From JAFDCJ01 sp964527835 (lineage in GTDB: Bacteria > Desulfobacterota > Desulfobacteria > Desulfobacterales > JAFDCJ01), in assembly GCA_964527835.1 (NCBI GenBank), contig CAZGNV010000003.1:62001-126000 (forward strand): a DNA stretch of 64,000 bases, given 5' to 3'. The translations under genes and the position numbers were made by a program. Shown here piece by piece: positions 43,529 through 52,098 of this stretch (positions within the stretch are counted from its first letter, which is position 1; the number at the start of each line of letters is the position of its first letter). The notes below the pieces were generated by a model that saw nothing but the letters and a program-made list of their open reading frames with translations, had not been told where the DNA came from and made no database searches.

Positions 43529-45311
43529 CAGAACCTCCTGCAGTCGGCAAGCAAATGGAAAAAGCAGTTCCTTTTCCGGGAGCGCTTTTGACTTTTACTT
43601 CACCGCGGTGGGCCTCGATAATTTTATGCACGATGGCCAGCCCCAGCCCGGTACCCGCAGATTTGGTGGTAAAATAGGGATCAAAAATTTTTTTCAAATC
43701 CTCGGCATGAATCCCAGCACCGGTATCGGAGATTTCGATCCGAACGCTGCCAAGATCCCCTGGCAGGCTTTTGACAGCCAACCGTCCGCCGTCATCCATC
43801 GCCTGAATGGCATTCAGGTACAGGTTCAGCAGACACTGGGAAATGCGGTCAGCATCTGCGTAAATAGAAGGCAGATGATCAGCGGTCATTAGGTCGATCT
43901 TTATATCTTTTACTTCTGCATCCTGTTGAACCAGCCGCACGCTATGAGCCAGAAGTTCATTGATATCTGTGGGCCGAGGTTTTAATTCCGACGGCCGGGC
44001 CAGCTCCAGCAATTCACTGACCACCCGGTTCAAACGGTCCACCTCCCGCACCATGACCTCGGCAGCTTTTTTGTCCTCGCTGCTTTCGGGGAATTTTCCG
44101 CCGAAATAAGTGGCAAGTCCCTTGATGGAGCTCAAGGGATTGCGGATTTCATGGGCCACCCCTCCGGCGAGCCTGCCCAACGCAGCAAGTTTTTCCCGGC
44201 GCCGGATTTCTTCCTGGAGTTTTTTGACTTCACCCAGGTCCCTTAAAATCAAAATCTTGCCCACAAACTCGTTTTCTTCATTGATGATGTTACTGGCGCT
44301 GACACTTACCGGCACACTGCGCTCCCCAAAAGTGCATTGCATCTCCTGTTCGACCACCGATTGCCCGCGACGCAAGCTATTTTCAAGACCACACCAGTGT
44401 TCCGGCAAAACCTGGCCGGCATCTTTTCCGCGCGCAGATTCAAAATGGATGCCGGTTATCTTTTCTGCCGCCGGGTTGAAAAAGGCAATCCGCCCGTTGC
44501 GGTCGGTGGCAATCAGGCCCACCGGCAGGTTGGTGACCACCTCGTCGGCAAATGCGCTGGTGTCCTGCAAAGAGCGCCGGGTGGCCCGGTATATCTGGGC
44601 ATAAATCACTGAAAAAAAGCCGCCGATCCCCAGCAGCAACAATACCGAGGAAATAATTACGGTATTGCGGATATCTTCCCTGCGCGCGGATTCAAACGGC
44701 GCCATGTCCAGGCCCACCAGGATGACGGGCTTGCTTGCAGTGGGATCGTCGGAAAAAAAATGCCCGTTTTCTCCTGCTCCCATCATCATGCGGTGCCTTT
44801 TCATCATTGAGGCCATTTTTTTGCGCATCATTGCGTTCGCATCGGTCATGGGCTCAAAATAACGGTAAACCTCGAAGATTCGCCGGCCATTCTCGGTGTC
44901 CGTCAGATGCCAGCGGGCTGCCATTTCCGGCTCAAATTTATCGTGCCGGATCCGGCCGATGAATTTGTGGCCAATTTTTGTCTTTTCACTATGCGCTAGA
45001 ATCACATCGTTTTCGTCAATGATCACCATAAACAGAACCCCCGGCAGCCGAGCGGTCTCTTCCAGCAGGGCCTGGACCTGGTTGGAGCCCCACATCATGT
45101 CCATCATTCCGGTTCTGGTGCCGGCTTCCACCGCGCTGATGATCGCCGTGCCTTTTTCAAGCAAGAAGCGGGTCATGTAACGCTTTTCACGGTTGATATT
45201 CTGGACGGCAAGCGTCAGCACAACAATAAAAAGGATGATCGCAGCCCCCATGATGATCCAGGGGGTAGTGTGAATTCCGATGGGTTGCCGAGTTACGCGT
45301 TTAAAGGCCAT
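43515..45311 (-). CDS. Sensor histidine kinase (ZraS-like) with Met-rich periplasmic segment
   Basis: A 598-residue membrane kinase. Helices at about 18-37 and 217-240 enclose a periplasmic sensor. Residues 155-177 are strikingly Met-rich (AMMRKKMASMMKRHRMMM), a plausible Cu(I)/Ag(I) sensing site. PAS (EVVTNLPVGLIATDRNGRIAF), HisKA (GVAHEIRNPLSSIKGL) and HATPase_c (LLNLYLNAIQAMDDGG, GTGLGLAIVHKII) domains follow. Related to the kinase at 32367 in sequence and layout; that one lacks the Met cluster. Confidence 0.92.
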   Translation of the reverse strand: MAFKRVTRQPIGIHTTPWIIMGAAIILFIVVLTLAVQNINREKRYMTRFLLEKGTAIISAVEAGTRTGMMDMMWGSNQVQALLEETARLPGVLFMVIIDENDVILAHSEKTKIGHKFIGRIRHDKFEPEMAARWHLTDTENGRRIFEVYRYFEPMTDANAMMRKKMASMMKRHRMMMGAGENGHFFSDDPTASKPVILVGLDMAPFESARREDIRNTVIISSVLLLLGIGGFFSVIYAQIYRATRRSLQDTSAFADEVVTNLPVGLIATDRNGRIAFFNPAAEKITGIHFESARGKDAGQVLPEHWCGLENSLRRGQSVVEQEMQCTFGERSVPVSVSASNIINEENEFVGKILILRDLGEVKKLQEEIRRREKLAALGRLAGGVAHEIRNPLSSIKGLATYFGGKFPESSEDKKAAEVMVREVDRLNRVVSELLELARPSELKPRPTDINELLAHSVRLVQQDAEVKDIKIDLMTADHLPSIYADADRISQCLLNLYLNAIQAMDDGGRLAVKSLPGDLGSVRIEISDTGAGIHAEDLKKIFDPYFTTKSAGTGLGLAIVHKIIEAHRGEVKVKSAPGKGTAFSICLPTAGGSDESG

Positions 45312-45661
45312 GGTTGCTTTTCAGCCTTAGAAAGATGCTTGAATTGAAATACCGAAATTATGTTTAAAAGGCATTCTGCCCGCCCGCATGAAGATAACCA
45401 TAACCATGATTGGGTAATTTGTAAACGATAATGGGTTTTACAACGCCATTTTTGGGTAAAAAATACCCATCGACATGCAAGGATCCATTTCCATGGAGGC
45501 ATGAAACTTGCGTTGAAATTATTTTAGCTTATCAAATCAATTGGTTGTTGATCGTTGTATGGCCATTACCCACTTTTGGCACATCCTTTGCCAGTATCAT
45601 GAATCGAAGCGCCAGATGGCGGATTGAAAATAATCCGGTGCATAGAGGCCGGGAAAGAGAG
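45312..45661. other. Divergent intergenic region
   Basis: 350 AT-rich bases between the kinase and the SHOCT gene. The sigma-54 promoter at 45577 faces the SHOCT gene. No promoter for the kinase operon could be identified. Confidence 0.5.
45577..45592 (+). promoter_or_regulatory. Sigma-54 promoter (-24/-12)
   Basis: TGGCACATCCTTTGCC, preceded by T, matches TTGGCAC-N5-TTGC. It is about 70 bases upstream of the SHOCT gene at 45662. Confidence 0.82.
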
Positions 45662-45931
45662 ATGACCCAAATGGTTGGCTGTGATTATCTTCCGTTTGTC
45701 TCCTGGGTGGGCGGCGGTTTTGCCGGAGGTGTTTTATCATTGCTTTTTTGGGGACTGATTGTTCTGGTATTAGTGTATGTGGCAGTTAAATTGTTCGGAG
45801 CGACTAACTCAAACCGAAGCTCTCCATTCCGCGATAAAAACGATTCTTTGGAGATTTTGAAGATTCGTTATGCCAACGGCGAAATCAATCAGGATGAGTA
45901 TGTCAAAATGAAAAACATTTTGCAGTCATAA
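45662..45931 (+). CDS. Small membrane protein with SHOCT domain
   Basis: An 89-residue protein with one membrane helix (about residues 15-46, GGFAGGVLSLLFWGLIVLVL) and a C-terminal SHOCT motif (SLEILKIRYANGEINQDEYV). Together with the SHOCT lipoprotein at 41082 it flanks the two-component genes. Probably a sigma-54 target. Confidence 0.8.
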   Translation: MTQMVGCDYLPFVSWVGGGFAGGVLSLLFWGLIVLVLVYVAVKLFGATNSNRSSPFRDKNDSLEILKIRYANGEINQDEYVKMKNILQS

Positions 45932-45974
45932 TGATTTGGGCAGGGTTATAAGCGCGGTCTATAAATATCGTTTT

Positions 45975-46002
45975 TGTGACCCTATCATAACTCAGACGTA
46001 TA
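45975..46002 (+). promoter_or_regulatory. Candidate ECF-sigma promoter (site 1)
   Basis: TGTGACC, 15 bases, CGTATA. The same pair of boxes is found before the ECF sigma gene itself (51421) and at 50363 and 55522. It lies about 75 bases upstream of the GTG start at 46078. Confidence 0.7.
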
Positions 46003-46077
46003 CGGCAGTAAACAGCAAGCTCTAATCTTCCGGGGCATAACCGATGCGCAACCATTGGGACCAGAAGGAGACATGCG

Positions 46078-46731
46078 GTGTCACCCAATAAGCATTCAAA
46101 ACAGATTGTCCTGGTAATTGGGTTGGCAACCGGCATTAGCCTGCTTCATTTTTTCACCGGACAGGACCGTCACCATCTCCATGTATTTTACCGGGAGCTT
46201 TATTTTCTTCCCCTGATCCTGGCCGCCTTCTGGTTTGGCCTGCGGGGCGCTCTGGCGACCTCTTTCAGTATTACGGTGCTATATTTAATATATACGCTGA
46301 TTCAATGGCAGGGATTTTCATCCAACGATTTTGAGAAATTGCTGGAAATCGGGCTTTTTAATATTGTTGCCGCAGTGGCCGGGGCTTTGCGCGATCGTGA
46401 AAAAAAACGTGAAAACGAAAACCTGGAGGCGGTGGTTGCCATGGCCGGCAGTGTTTCCCATGAGATCAATACCCCCTTGTATTCGGCATTGGGGACAGCG
46501 CAGTTACTTAAAAAAGAGCTCGATTCCGACGCTCAAATTTATAAGGATATCCAAACCATCCTCACCAGTTTACAGGAAATACGTCGGCTGACTCAAAAAT
46601 TATCCAGAATCAATTACATCGAATTGAAACACTATGTTGGAAATTCTCGTATTGTTGATATCGAAAAATCTTCGCAGGGAGACGAATTTTCGCCTCCGAT
46701 TTGTGCAGGAGATAAGGATAACGCACGTTAA
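46078..46731 (+). CDS. Membrane histidine-kinase-like protein lacking an ATPase domain
   Basis: A 217-residue protein starting with GTG (AAGGAG 7 bases upstream). It has three or four membrane helices in residues 10-105 (a DUF4118-like or MASE-like sensor), then a HisKA-type helix AMAGSVSHEINTPLYSALGT with His128, the usual phospho-acceptor. The frame ends about 70 residues later without N, G or other HATPase boxes. It may be a phosphotransfer or dimerisation partner, or a truncated kinase. It lies about 110 bases before the Ser/Thr kinase gene and follows an ECF-type promoter. Confidence 0.7.
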   Translation: MSPNKHSKQIVLVIGLATGISLLHFFTGQDRHHLHVFYRELYFLPLILAAFWFGLRGALATSFSITVLYLIYTLIQWQGFSSNDFEKLLEIGLFNIVAAVAGALRDREKKRENENLEAVVAMAGSVSHEINTPLYSALGTAQLLKKELDSDAQIYKDIQTILTSLQEIRRLTQKLSRINYIELKHYVGNSRIVDIEKSSQGDEFSPPICAGDKDNAR

Positions 46732-46840
46732 CCGGTTTACATCTGGAATCAATCCCGAACGGAAAAACAATAAGGCCGTGGCGGATCATGGGTAGCATTT
46801 TTGCAGGATGATCGACAGGCGGATGTAAAAGGAGCTTGGA

Positions 46841-47983
46841 ATGATGAAAAAAGCCACCAACAATCTTCTTAAAATTGGCACCCTGCTTGACAACAAATGG
46901 TTGATCCTCGAATTTATTGCCAAAGGCGGCATGGGGGAGGTTTACCGGGCCCATCAGCTCAACCTGAAACGGGATGTGGCCATAAAGGTCATCTCCAAGC
47001 AGTGGCTTGAATCTCTTGAGGGGGATGCAGATGAGATCGACAACGCCATTAAGCGGTTTCTTGCCGAAGTCCAGGCCATGGCGTTTGTCCGGCACGCCAA
47101 TGTATTGCACATTTACGACTTTGGATCCGCGAAAATTCAATATGGTCGGCAAACCAGCCGCATTGAGTATATCGTCATGGAATATGTTCCGGGCAACACG
47201 CTTCGCGAAGCCATGTCCGAAGAAGGCGTTTATCCGGATGAGAATGCCGTTAAAAACTGGATAACCGAATACTTCATTCCGGTGCTCAACGGTGTGGAAG
47301 TCCTGCATATGCTCGGCATCGTCCACCGGGACCTGAAGCCTGAAAATATTCTCCTGGATAAAAGCACTCCCAAAATTTCCGATTTCGGACTGGCGCAGTC
47401 CAGCCGCATGCGGTCGGTGACCCGCTCGATCGATGTCAAGGGCTCTCCTGCCTACATGTCGCCGGAGCATTTTTTTGACTTTCGCAGAGCCGATCAACGA
47501 GCGGATGTATATTCGCTGGGAAAAATTCTTTATGAGGCGGTGGCCGGGAAAATAACCCCGCAGATAGCGCCGTTAAAAAGTGTACGCCTGCCCAAGGCCG
47601 GCACCCCATTTTTCCAGAAGCTGGATCAGATTATCCGGGAGGCCACGGCTGAAAACAAGGAAGACCGTTTGGAATCGGTGGAGCTTTTTCGCAACGCGCT
47701 GAAACATATTATTGAGCCATCGAACCCTGAGAAATCTGTTGTGGTGGAATCGACATCCGGGCGTTTGCGGTCCTCTATTTTTCGCCATTGGATTCCGGTG
47801 TTGGTTGCAGTGGCCGCAACCGCCATCTTTTCCATCGCAGCCGTGAATTATAAAGACTCGCCGGTTGCCTTCAATCCACCAGGAGAAAGCCTTGAGCCGT
47901 ATCAGGTGGCGCCTGGCGGCTCGACGCAGGATTGGAGGGGGTTTCCAGTCTGCGATGAAAATGGCAACCAATGGCAGCGGTAG
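46841..47983 (+). CDS. Hanks-type Ser/Thr kinase, paralogue 3, lacking the SUMF1-like domain
   Basis: A 380-residue protein. The kinase core is intact (GGMGEVYRAH, Lys49, HRDLKPEN with Asp164, DFGLA with Asp181) and closely resembles the two 667-residue paralogues. A membrane helix (about 310-330) follows, but only about 45 residues come after it, so the periplasmic SUMF1-like domain is missing. The C-terminal tail is unlike the paralogues, pointing to truncation by recombination. It is 14 bases upstream of the selenocysteine P-type ATPase and probably cotranscribed with it. Confidence 0.85.
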   Translation: MMKKATNNLLKIGTLLDNKWLILEFIAKGGMGEVYRAHQLNLKRDVAIKVISKQWLESLEGDADEIDNAIKRFLAEVQAMAFVRHANVLHIYDFGSAKIQYGRQTSRIEYIVMEYVPGNTLREAMSEEGVYPDENAVKNWITEYFIPVLNGVEVLHMLGIVHRDLKPENILLDKSTPKISDFGLAQSSRMRSVTRSIDVKGSPAYMSPEHFFDFRRADQRADVYSLGKILYEAVAGKITPQIAPLKSVRLPKAGTPFFQKLDQIIREATAENKEDRLESVELFRNALKHIIEPSNPEKSVVVESTSGRLRSSIFRHWIPVLVAVAATAIFSIAAVNYKDSPVAFNPPGESLEPYQVAPGGSTQDWRGFPVCDENGNQWQR

Positions 47984-47997
47984 CGGAAGGAAACATC

Positions 47998-50325
47998 ATG
48001 CCGGTTCCAGACGAAAATAAAACCCTGCACATCAAGGTGCTGGGTGTCGACTGACCGAACTGCGCCGACGGCCTCCAGGGGGAGGTCAAAAAGATGGACG
48101 GCGTGGGCTCGGTTGAATTCAATCTGCTGACCGGACAATTGCAGGTCAAGCCGGCGGGGCCGCAGATCGGTCGCCAGGAGATTGTCCGGGTGGTGGAAAA
48201 GCTGGGGCACAAGGTCGAAGCCGATGATCCATACAAGCAGATACGACTGCATGTCGAAGGCCTGGACTGCGAAGACGAGACTGCGCTGATCGACAAGAAG
48301 ATGAAAAGCCTCAAGGGGCTGGAATCTTTCCGGGTGGATCTGATGACCCAAAGTCTGCGGGTCCAATATGACCCCGGCATGCTTTCGGTTCAGGAGATTA
48401 TCAAATCCATCGCTGAGACCGGGATGAAAGCCAGGCTGGAAAAAGAGAAAGTGGCCTCCAAGGCCTGGTGGAAGCAAATGCGGATTATAGCGCTGATCGC
48501 CTGCGGGATTTTTGCCGGCGTTGGCTTCGCTTTGGAACAGCTCGGAATAAAAGTACCCGCCATCGGTTTTTATGCGGTGGCCATTGTTTCCGGAGGCTAT
48601 TATCCTGCCCGCATGGGCCTGGCGGCTCTCAGAACTTTGACCCTGAACATACGCACCCTGATGGTTGCCGGCGCCATTGGCGCCGTGATCCTGGGTTTGT
48701 GGGAAGAGGCGGCGATTCTGGTGTTCATCTATTCCCTGGGAGATGTGCTCGAGACCTATGCCGTGGACCGTGCGCGTGGGGCGCTGAAGGCGCTCATGGA
48801 CCTGATGCCCAGGGAGGCGCTTGTCAGGCGCCATGGACAGGATCTGACGCTTCCGGTGGAAGAGGTTCGAATTGGAGAGGTCATTATCATCAAGCCTGCC
48901 GAGCGGATTGCCTTGGACGGGCAGGTGATCTCGGGTTCTTCGGCGGTGGATGAGGCGCCGATCACCGGCGAGCCGATTCCGGTAGTCAAAGAGCCGGGGG
49001 CGGATGTTTTTGCCGGGACCGTAAACCAGCGGGGAGTACTAGGGGTTCAGGTCACCAAACTTTCCCAGGACACGACACTGGCGCAGGTCATCCATTCGGT
49101 GGAAGAAGCCCAGGCCAAAAAGTCCAGCTTCCAGCGCTTTGGGGAGACTTTTGGCAAAATCTATACCCCGGTCATGTTCGTGCTTGCATTGGGGGTGATG
49201 GTGATTCCCGTCTGGTTTGCGGGAGGCGCCTGGTCTCAATGGTTTTACCGGGGACTGGTGGTCCTGGTGGTTTCCTGCTCCTGCGGAATTGCGCTTTCCA
49301 TTCCGGTGGCAGTCGTTGCCGCCATTGGCAATGCCGCCCGCAACGGGATTCTTTTTAAAGGTGGTATTTATCTGGAGCAGGCGGCAACAATCAGGGCCGT
49401 CGCCTTTGACAAGACGGGCACCTTGACCATTGGCCGGCCCCAGGTTACCGATATTATTCCTTTGGGCAATTACAGCCGCAAGGAGATTCTTGCTCTGGCG
49501 GCCTGCCTGGAATCGCGCTCCGAACATCCGCTGGGCGAGGCCATTGTGCGCCGGGCCCGGGAAGATGACATTGCGTTTGAACCGGCCGAAAAATTTGAAG
49601 CCTTGGTCGGGCGGGGGGCGAAGGGACAGGTGGGCGGGCGCCTTTTTTATATCGGGGGCAGCCGGCTTTTTCTGGAACGCGACCTGGATCTTGATTCCGT
49701 TCAGCCCCGGCTTTGCGATCTGGAAGCCCAGGGAAAATCCACCATGCTTCTGGCAGATGACCGGCAACTCATCGGTCTGATTGCCGTCGGCGATCGCCTG
49801 CGATTTGAAACCCGGGAAGCGATCCAGGAGCTCAAAAAAATCGGCATCCGACAGGTGGCCATGCTGACAGGCGACAATGAGGGCACGGCCAGAGCCATTG
49901 CCGAGCAGGCGGGTATGGACACTTACTTTGCCCGGCTTTTGCCCGATGAAAAGGTGGCCAGGGTAAAGCAGCTAAGAAAAACAAACGGTGCTATTGCCAT
50001 GGTGGGTGACGGCATCAACGATGCACCCGCCATGGCCGTGGCGGACCTGGGAGTTGCCATGGGGGCGGCCGGTACCGATGTGGCTCTGGAAACCGCCGAT
50101 ATTGCCCTGATGTCAGACGATCTGTCTAAACTTCCTGCTGTGTTCAATCTCAGCCGAAGAACTGTACGCAACATTCGACAGAACATCATCATTTCTCTGA
50201 CCGTCATCGCCTTTCTGGTTCCGGCGGCCCTGGCCGGATGGGTCGGAATGGTTCCCGGCCTGCTGATCAATGAGGCCGGCGGCCTGGCAGTGATTGCCAA
50301 TGGGCTCCGTCTGCTGAAAAAATAA
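47998..50325 (+). CDS. P1B-type heavy-metal ATPase with selenocysteine in its first HMA metal-binding motif
   Basis: A 775-residue protein if TGA at 48052-48054 is read as Sec19. The ATG at 47998 has GGAAGG upstream. Residues 8-50 form an HMA domain (TLHIKVLGVD-U-PNCADGLQ), where U replaces the first Cys of the usual CxxC. A second HMA domain (IRLHVEGLDCEDETALIDKK) follows, then membrane helices, the actuator TGEP loop, a transmembrane metal site CSC (427-429, where most relatives have CPC), phosphorylation site DKTGT (Asp471), an SEHPLGEA motif and GDGINDAPA. It should export a soft metal ion from the cytoplasm; which one is unclear. Without readthrough the start would be placed near 48094 and the first metal site lost. 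Confidence 0.85.
48070..48087 (+). promoter_or_regulatory. SECIS-like hairpin of the P-type ATPase gene
   Basis: GGCCTCC (48070-48076) and GGAGGTC (48081-48087) form a 7-base-pair stem, including one G-U pair, with loop AGGG. The loop starts 23 bases after the UGA and has G in its first two positions, within the range seen for bacterial SECIS elements. Confidence 0.65.
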
Positions 50326-50362
50326 TATTCGATTTTTATTGAATGCCTGGCTTGAATTTTAA

Positions 50363-50390
50363 TGTGACCGAAAGCATCGGCACACGTATA
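50363..50390 (+). promoter_or_regulatory. Candidate ECF-sigma promoter (site 2)
   Basis: TGTGACC, 15 bases, CGTATA, about 59 bases upstream of the TPR lipoprotein start at 50449. Confidence 0.7.
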
Positions 50391-50448
50391 TAGACCTGTA
50401 ATAAACTTCAGGCATGAAATTTATTTGGAGGAAAGGAGGATTGATTGC

Positions 50449-51417
50449 ATGCGACACAAACCGGTGGTCTTGGTACTGCTCTTATTAATTCTGTCCTCCG
50501 GGTGCAGTGCTGTATACAGGACCCAGGGTCAATATTATCTGCGCACCAATCAATACAAGGCAGGACTTGAATCTTTTAAGGAAAATGTACGTAATAATCC
50601 CGATGATGCCGGCGCCAATTATTATCTGGGCCGCTTTTACCTGGCTGGAAGCCAACCGGCAGCAGGGTTGCGTTACCTGAAGCGTTCCGCTAAACTGGAT
50701 CCGGAGCAATCGGATACCTATTTGTGGATTGGCGTTTCATATTTCCAACTTAAAAAACCGAATCTTGAGCGCAAAAACTATTTGAAAGCGCTATCTCTGA
50801 ACAGCCGGAACCTTATGGCACGGCTGTATCTGGCGCACAATCAGTTTGAGAAAAAGCAGTATCAGGCAGCATTGAAAAACTACAATCGGGTTTTAGGTGT
50901 TCAGCCAGACAACCCGAGTGCGTTGTACAACAAGACGGTTATATTCAGACGGCTGGGTCTGAATCTCCAGGAAAAAAGTGCGTTGAAACAATACATGCGT
51001 TTTTACCCATCGGGCGCCCTGGCCATACGCATTGTCAACCGGCTCAACGAAATGGGTGATTTTGAATACCGCAATTACCGGATTGGCTATCGCACCGTCA
51101 CCCTCAAGACCATCGAGTTCGTGCCGTCCACCGCTCAAATCAGCCAGGGCTCACGTCCTTCGCTGGATGTCGTTGGCGCTATCCTGAAAAACAACCAGCG
51201 AATAGCCTTGAATATCATTGCGTATCAGAAAAAAAATCCCGCACTGGCCCAGGCCCGGGCCAGAAGTGTCAAAGCATATCTTCTTGAAAACTTTCCTGAA
51301 ATCAAACCCGAGAGGCTGAAATTGAGCTGGTTTGGGGTGCCCGAGATCATCAAAACGGGGAGCCGGAAACGGTTCAAGGCAGACGCTTCGATCAAATTTT
51401 TTGCATCCCAAGGGTGA
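50449..51417 (+). CDS. TPR lipoprotein with OmpA-like C-terminal domain, paralogue 1
   Basis: A 322-residue lipoprotein (lipobox LSSGC near residue 20). About five TPR units follow (for example AGLESFKENVRNNPDDAGAN, YLGRFYLAGSQPAAGLRYLK, YKALSLNSRNLMAR-like repeats to residue 200). The C-terminal part resembles a degenerate OmpA-like peptidoglycan-binding domain (TIEFVPSTAQISQGSRPSLD, AQARARSVKAYLLENF, LKLSWFGVPE). The start has AAAGGAGG 9 bases upstream. A paralogue is at 53590-54612. The envelope location fits control by the adjacent ECF sigma factor. Confidence 0.8.
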   Translation: MRHKPVVLVLLLLILSSGCSAVYRTQGQYYLRTNQYKAGLESFKENVRNNPDDAGANYYLGRFYLAGSQPAAGLRYLKRSAKLDPEQSDTYLWIGVSYFQLKKPNLERKNYLKALSLNSRNLMARLYLAHNQFEKKQYQAALKNYNRVLGVQPDNPSALYNKTVIFRRLGLNLQEKSALKQYMRFYPSGALAIRIVNRLNEMGDFEYRNYRIGYRTVTLKTIEFVPSTAQISQGSRPSLDVVGAILKNNQRIALNIIAYQKKNPALAQARARSVKAYLLENFPEIKPERLKLSWFGVPEIIKTGSRKRFKADASIKFFASQG

Positions 51418-51420
51418 TTT

Positions 51421-51449
51421 TGTGACCCGCTGCGGCTTTTAAACGTATA
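51421..51449 (+). promoter_or_regulatory. Candidate ECF-sigma promoter (site 3, autoregulatory)
   Basis: TGTGACC, 16 bases, CGTATA, about 53 bases upstream of the ECF sigma gene start at 51502. It begins 3 bases after the upstream stop. Confidence 0.72.
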
Positions 51450-51501
51450 TTGAATTGAGCGCCGGTGTCGGGACTTATCTTCAATGGAAACTGTGTGATT
51501 G

Positions 51502-52056
51502 ATGAGCGTGCCCGAAGACAGCAGGATCGTCGGCGAAGTGTTGAACGGCGATGTAAATGCCTATGCCCTGCTGGTTAAAAAATATCAGAGACCGATTTAT
51601 AATCTCATGTACCGCGCTACCGGTTCCAAAGAGCTTTCAATGGACATGACCCAGGAGACACTGGTCAGGGCCTATGAAAAACTGGAGCGCTTCGATCCGG
51701 CCAGAAGTTTTTTTTCCTGGCTGTATGCCATCGGGATGAACCTCGCCAGGGATTATCTGCGCAAGGCAGGCAGGGAGGCGCATCTTTTTGAGCGCCCCTT
51801 TGATGAAATCAATACCGCTGACGGGAGTACAGATCTGGAAATACGATTGGAGTGCAAACTGGAGATGTCCAGAGTCTTGAAGGTAATGGAAAAGCTTCCC
51901 TTGGATTACCGGGAAGCGCTCATTTTGCGTTTTCAAAAAGAGCTTTCCATGAAAGATCTTGCCGGCGCTCTGTCCATTTCGGTCAGCGGAGCCAAAATGC
52001 GGGTACACCGCGGCCTGAAGGAGCTTCGGACGCTGCTTGGCCTGGATTTCAACTGA
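51502..52056 (+). CDS. ECF (sigma-E/RpoE-type) RNA polymerase sigma factor
   Basis: A 184-residue protein with region 2 (LLVKKYQRPIYNLMYRATGS, SMDMTQETLVRAYEKLERFD, SFFSWLYAIGMNLARDYLRK) and region 4 (MEKLPLDYREALILRFQKEL, SMKDLAGALSISVSGAKMRVHRGLKEL), the usual ECF layout without regions 1 and 3. It would direct RNA polymerase to the TGTGACC/CGTATA-type promoters found around it, including its own. The next gene encodes a membrane protein likely to act as anti-sigma factor. Confidence 0.92.
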   Translation: MSVPEDSRIVGEVLNGDVNAYALLVKKYQRPIYNLMYRATGSKELSMDMTQETLVRAYEKLERFDPARSFFSWLYAIGMNLARDYLRKAGREAHLFERPFDEINTADGSTDLEIRLECKLEMSRVLKVMEKLPLDYREALILRFQKELSMKDLAGALSISVSGAKMRVHRGLKELRTLLGLDFN

Positions 52057-52098
52057 TAAAAAAAGAAACCTGAAACAGTGTTAAAACAGGAGGGTTTC

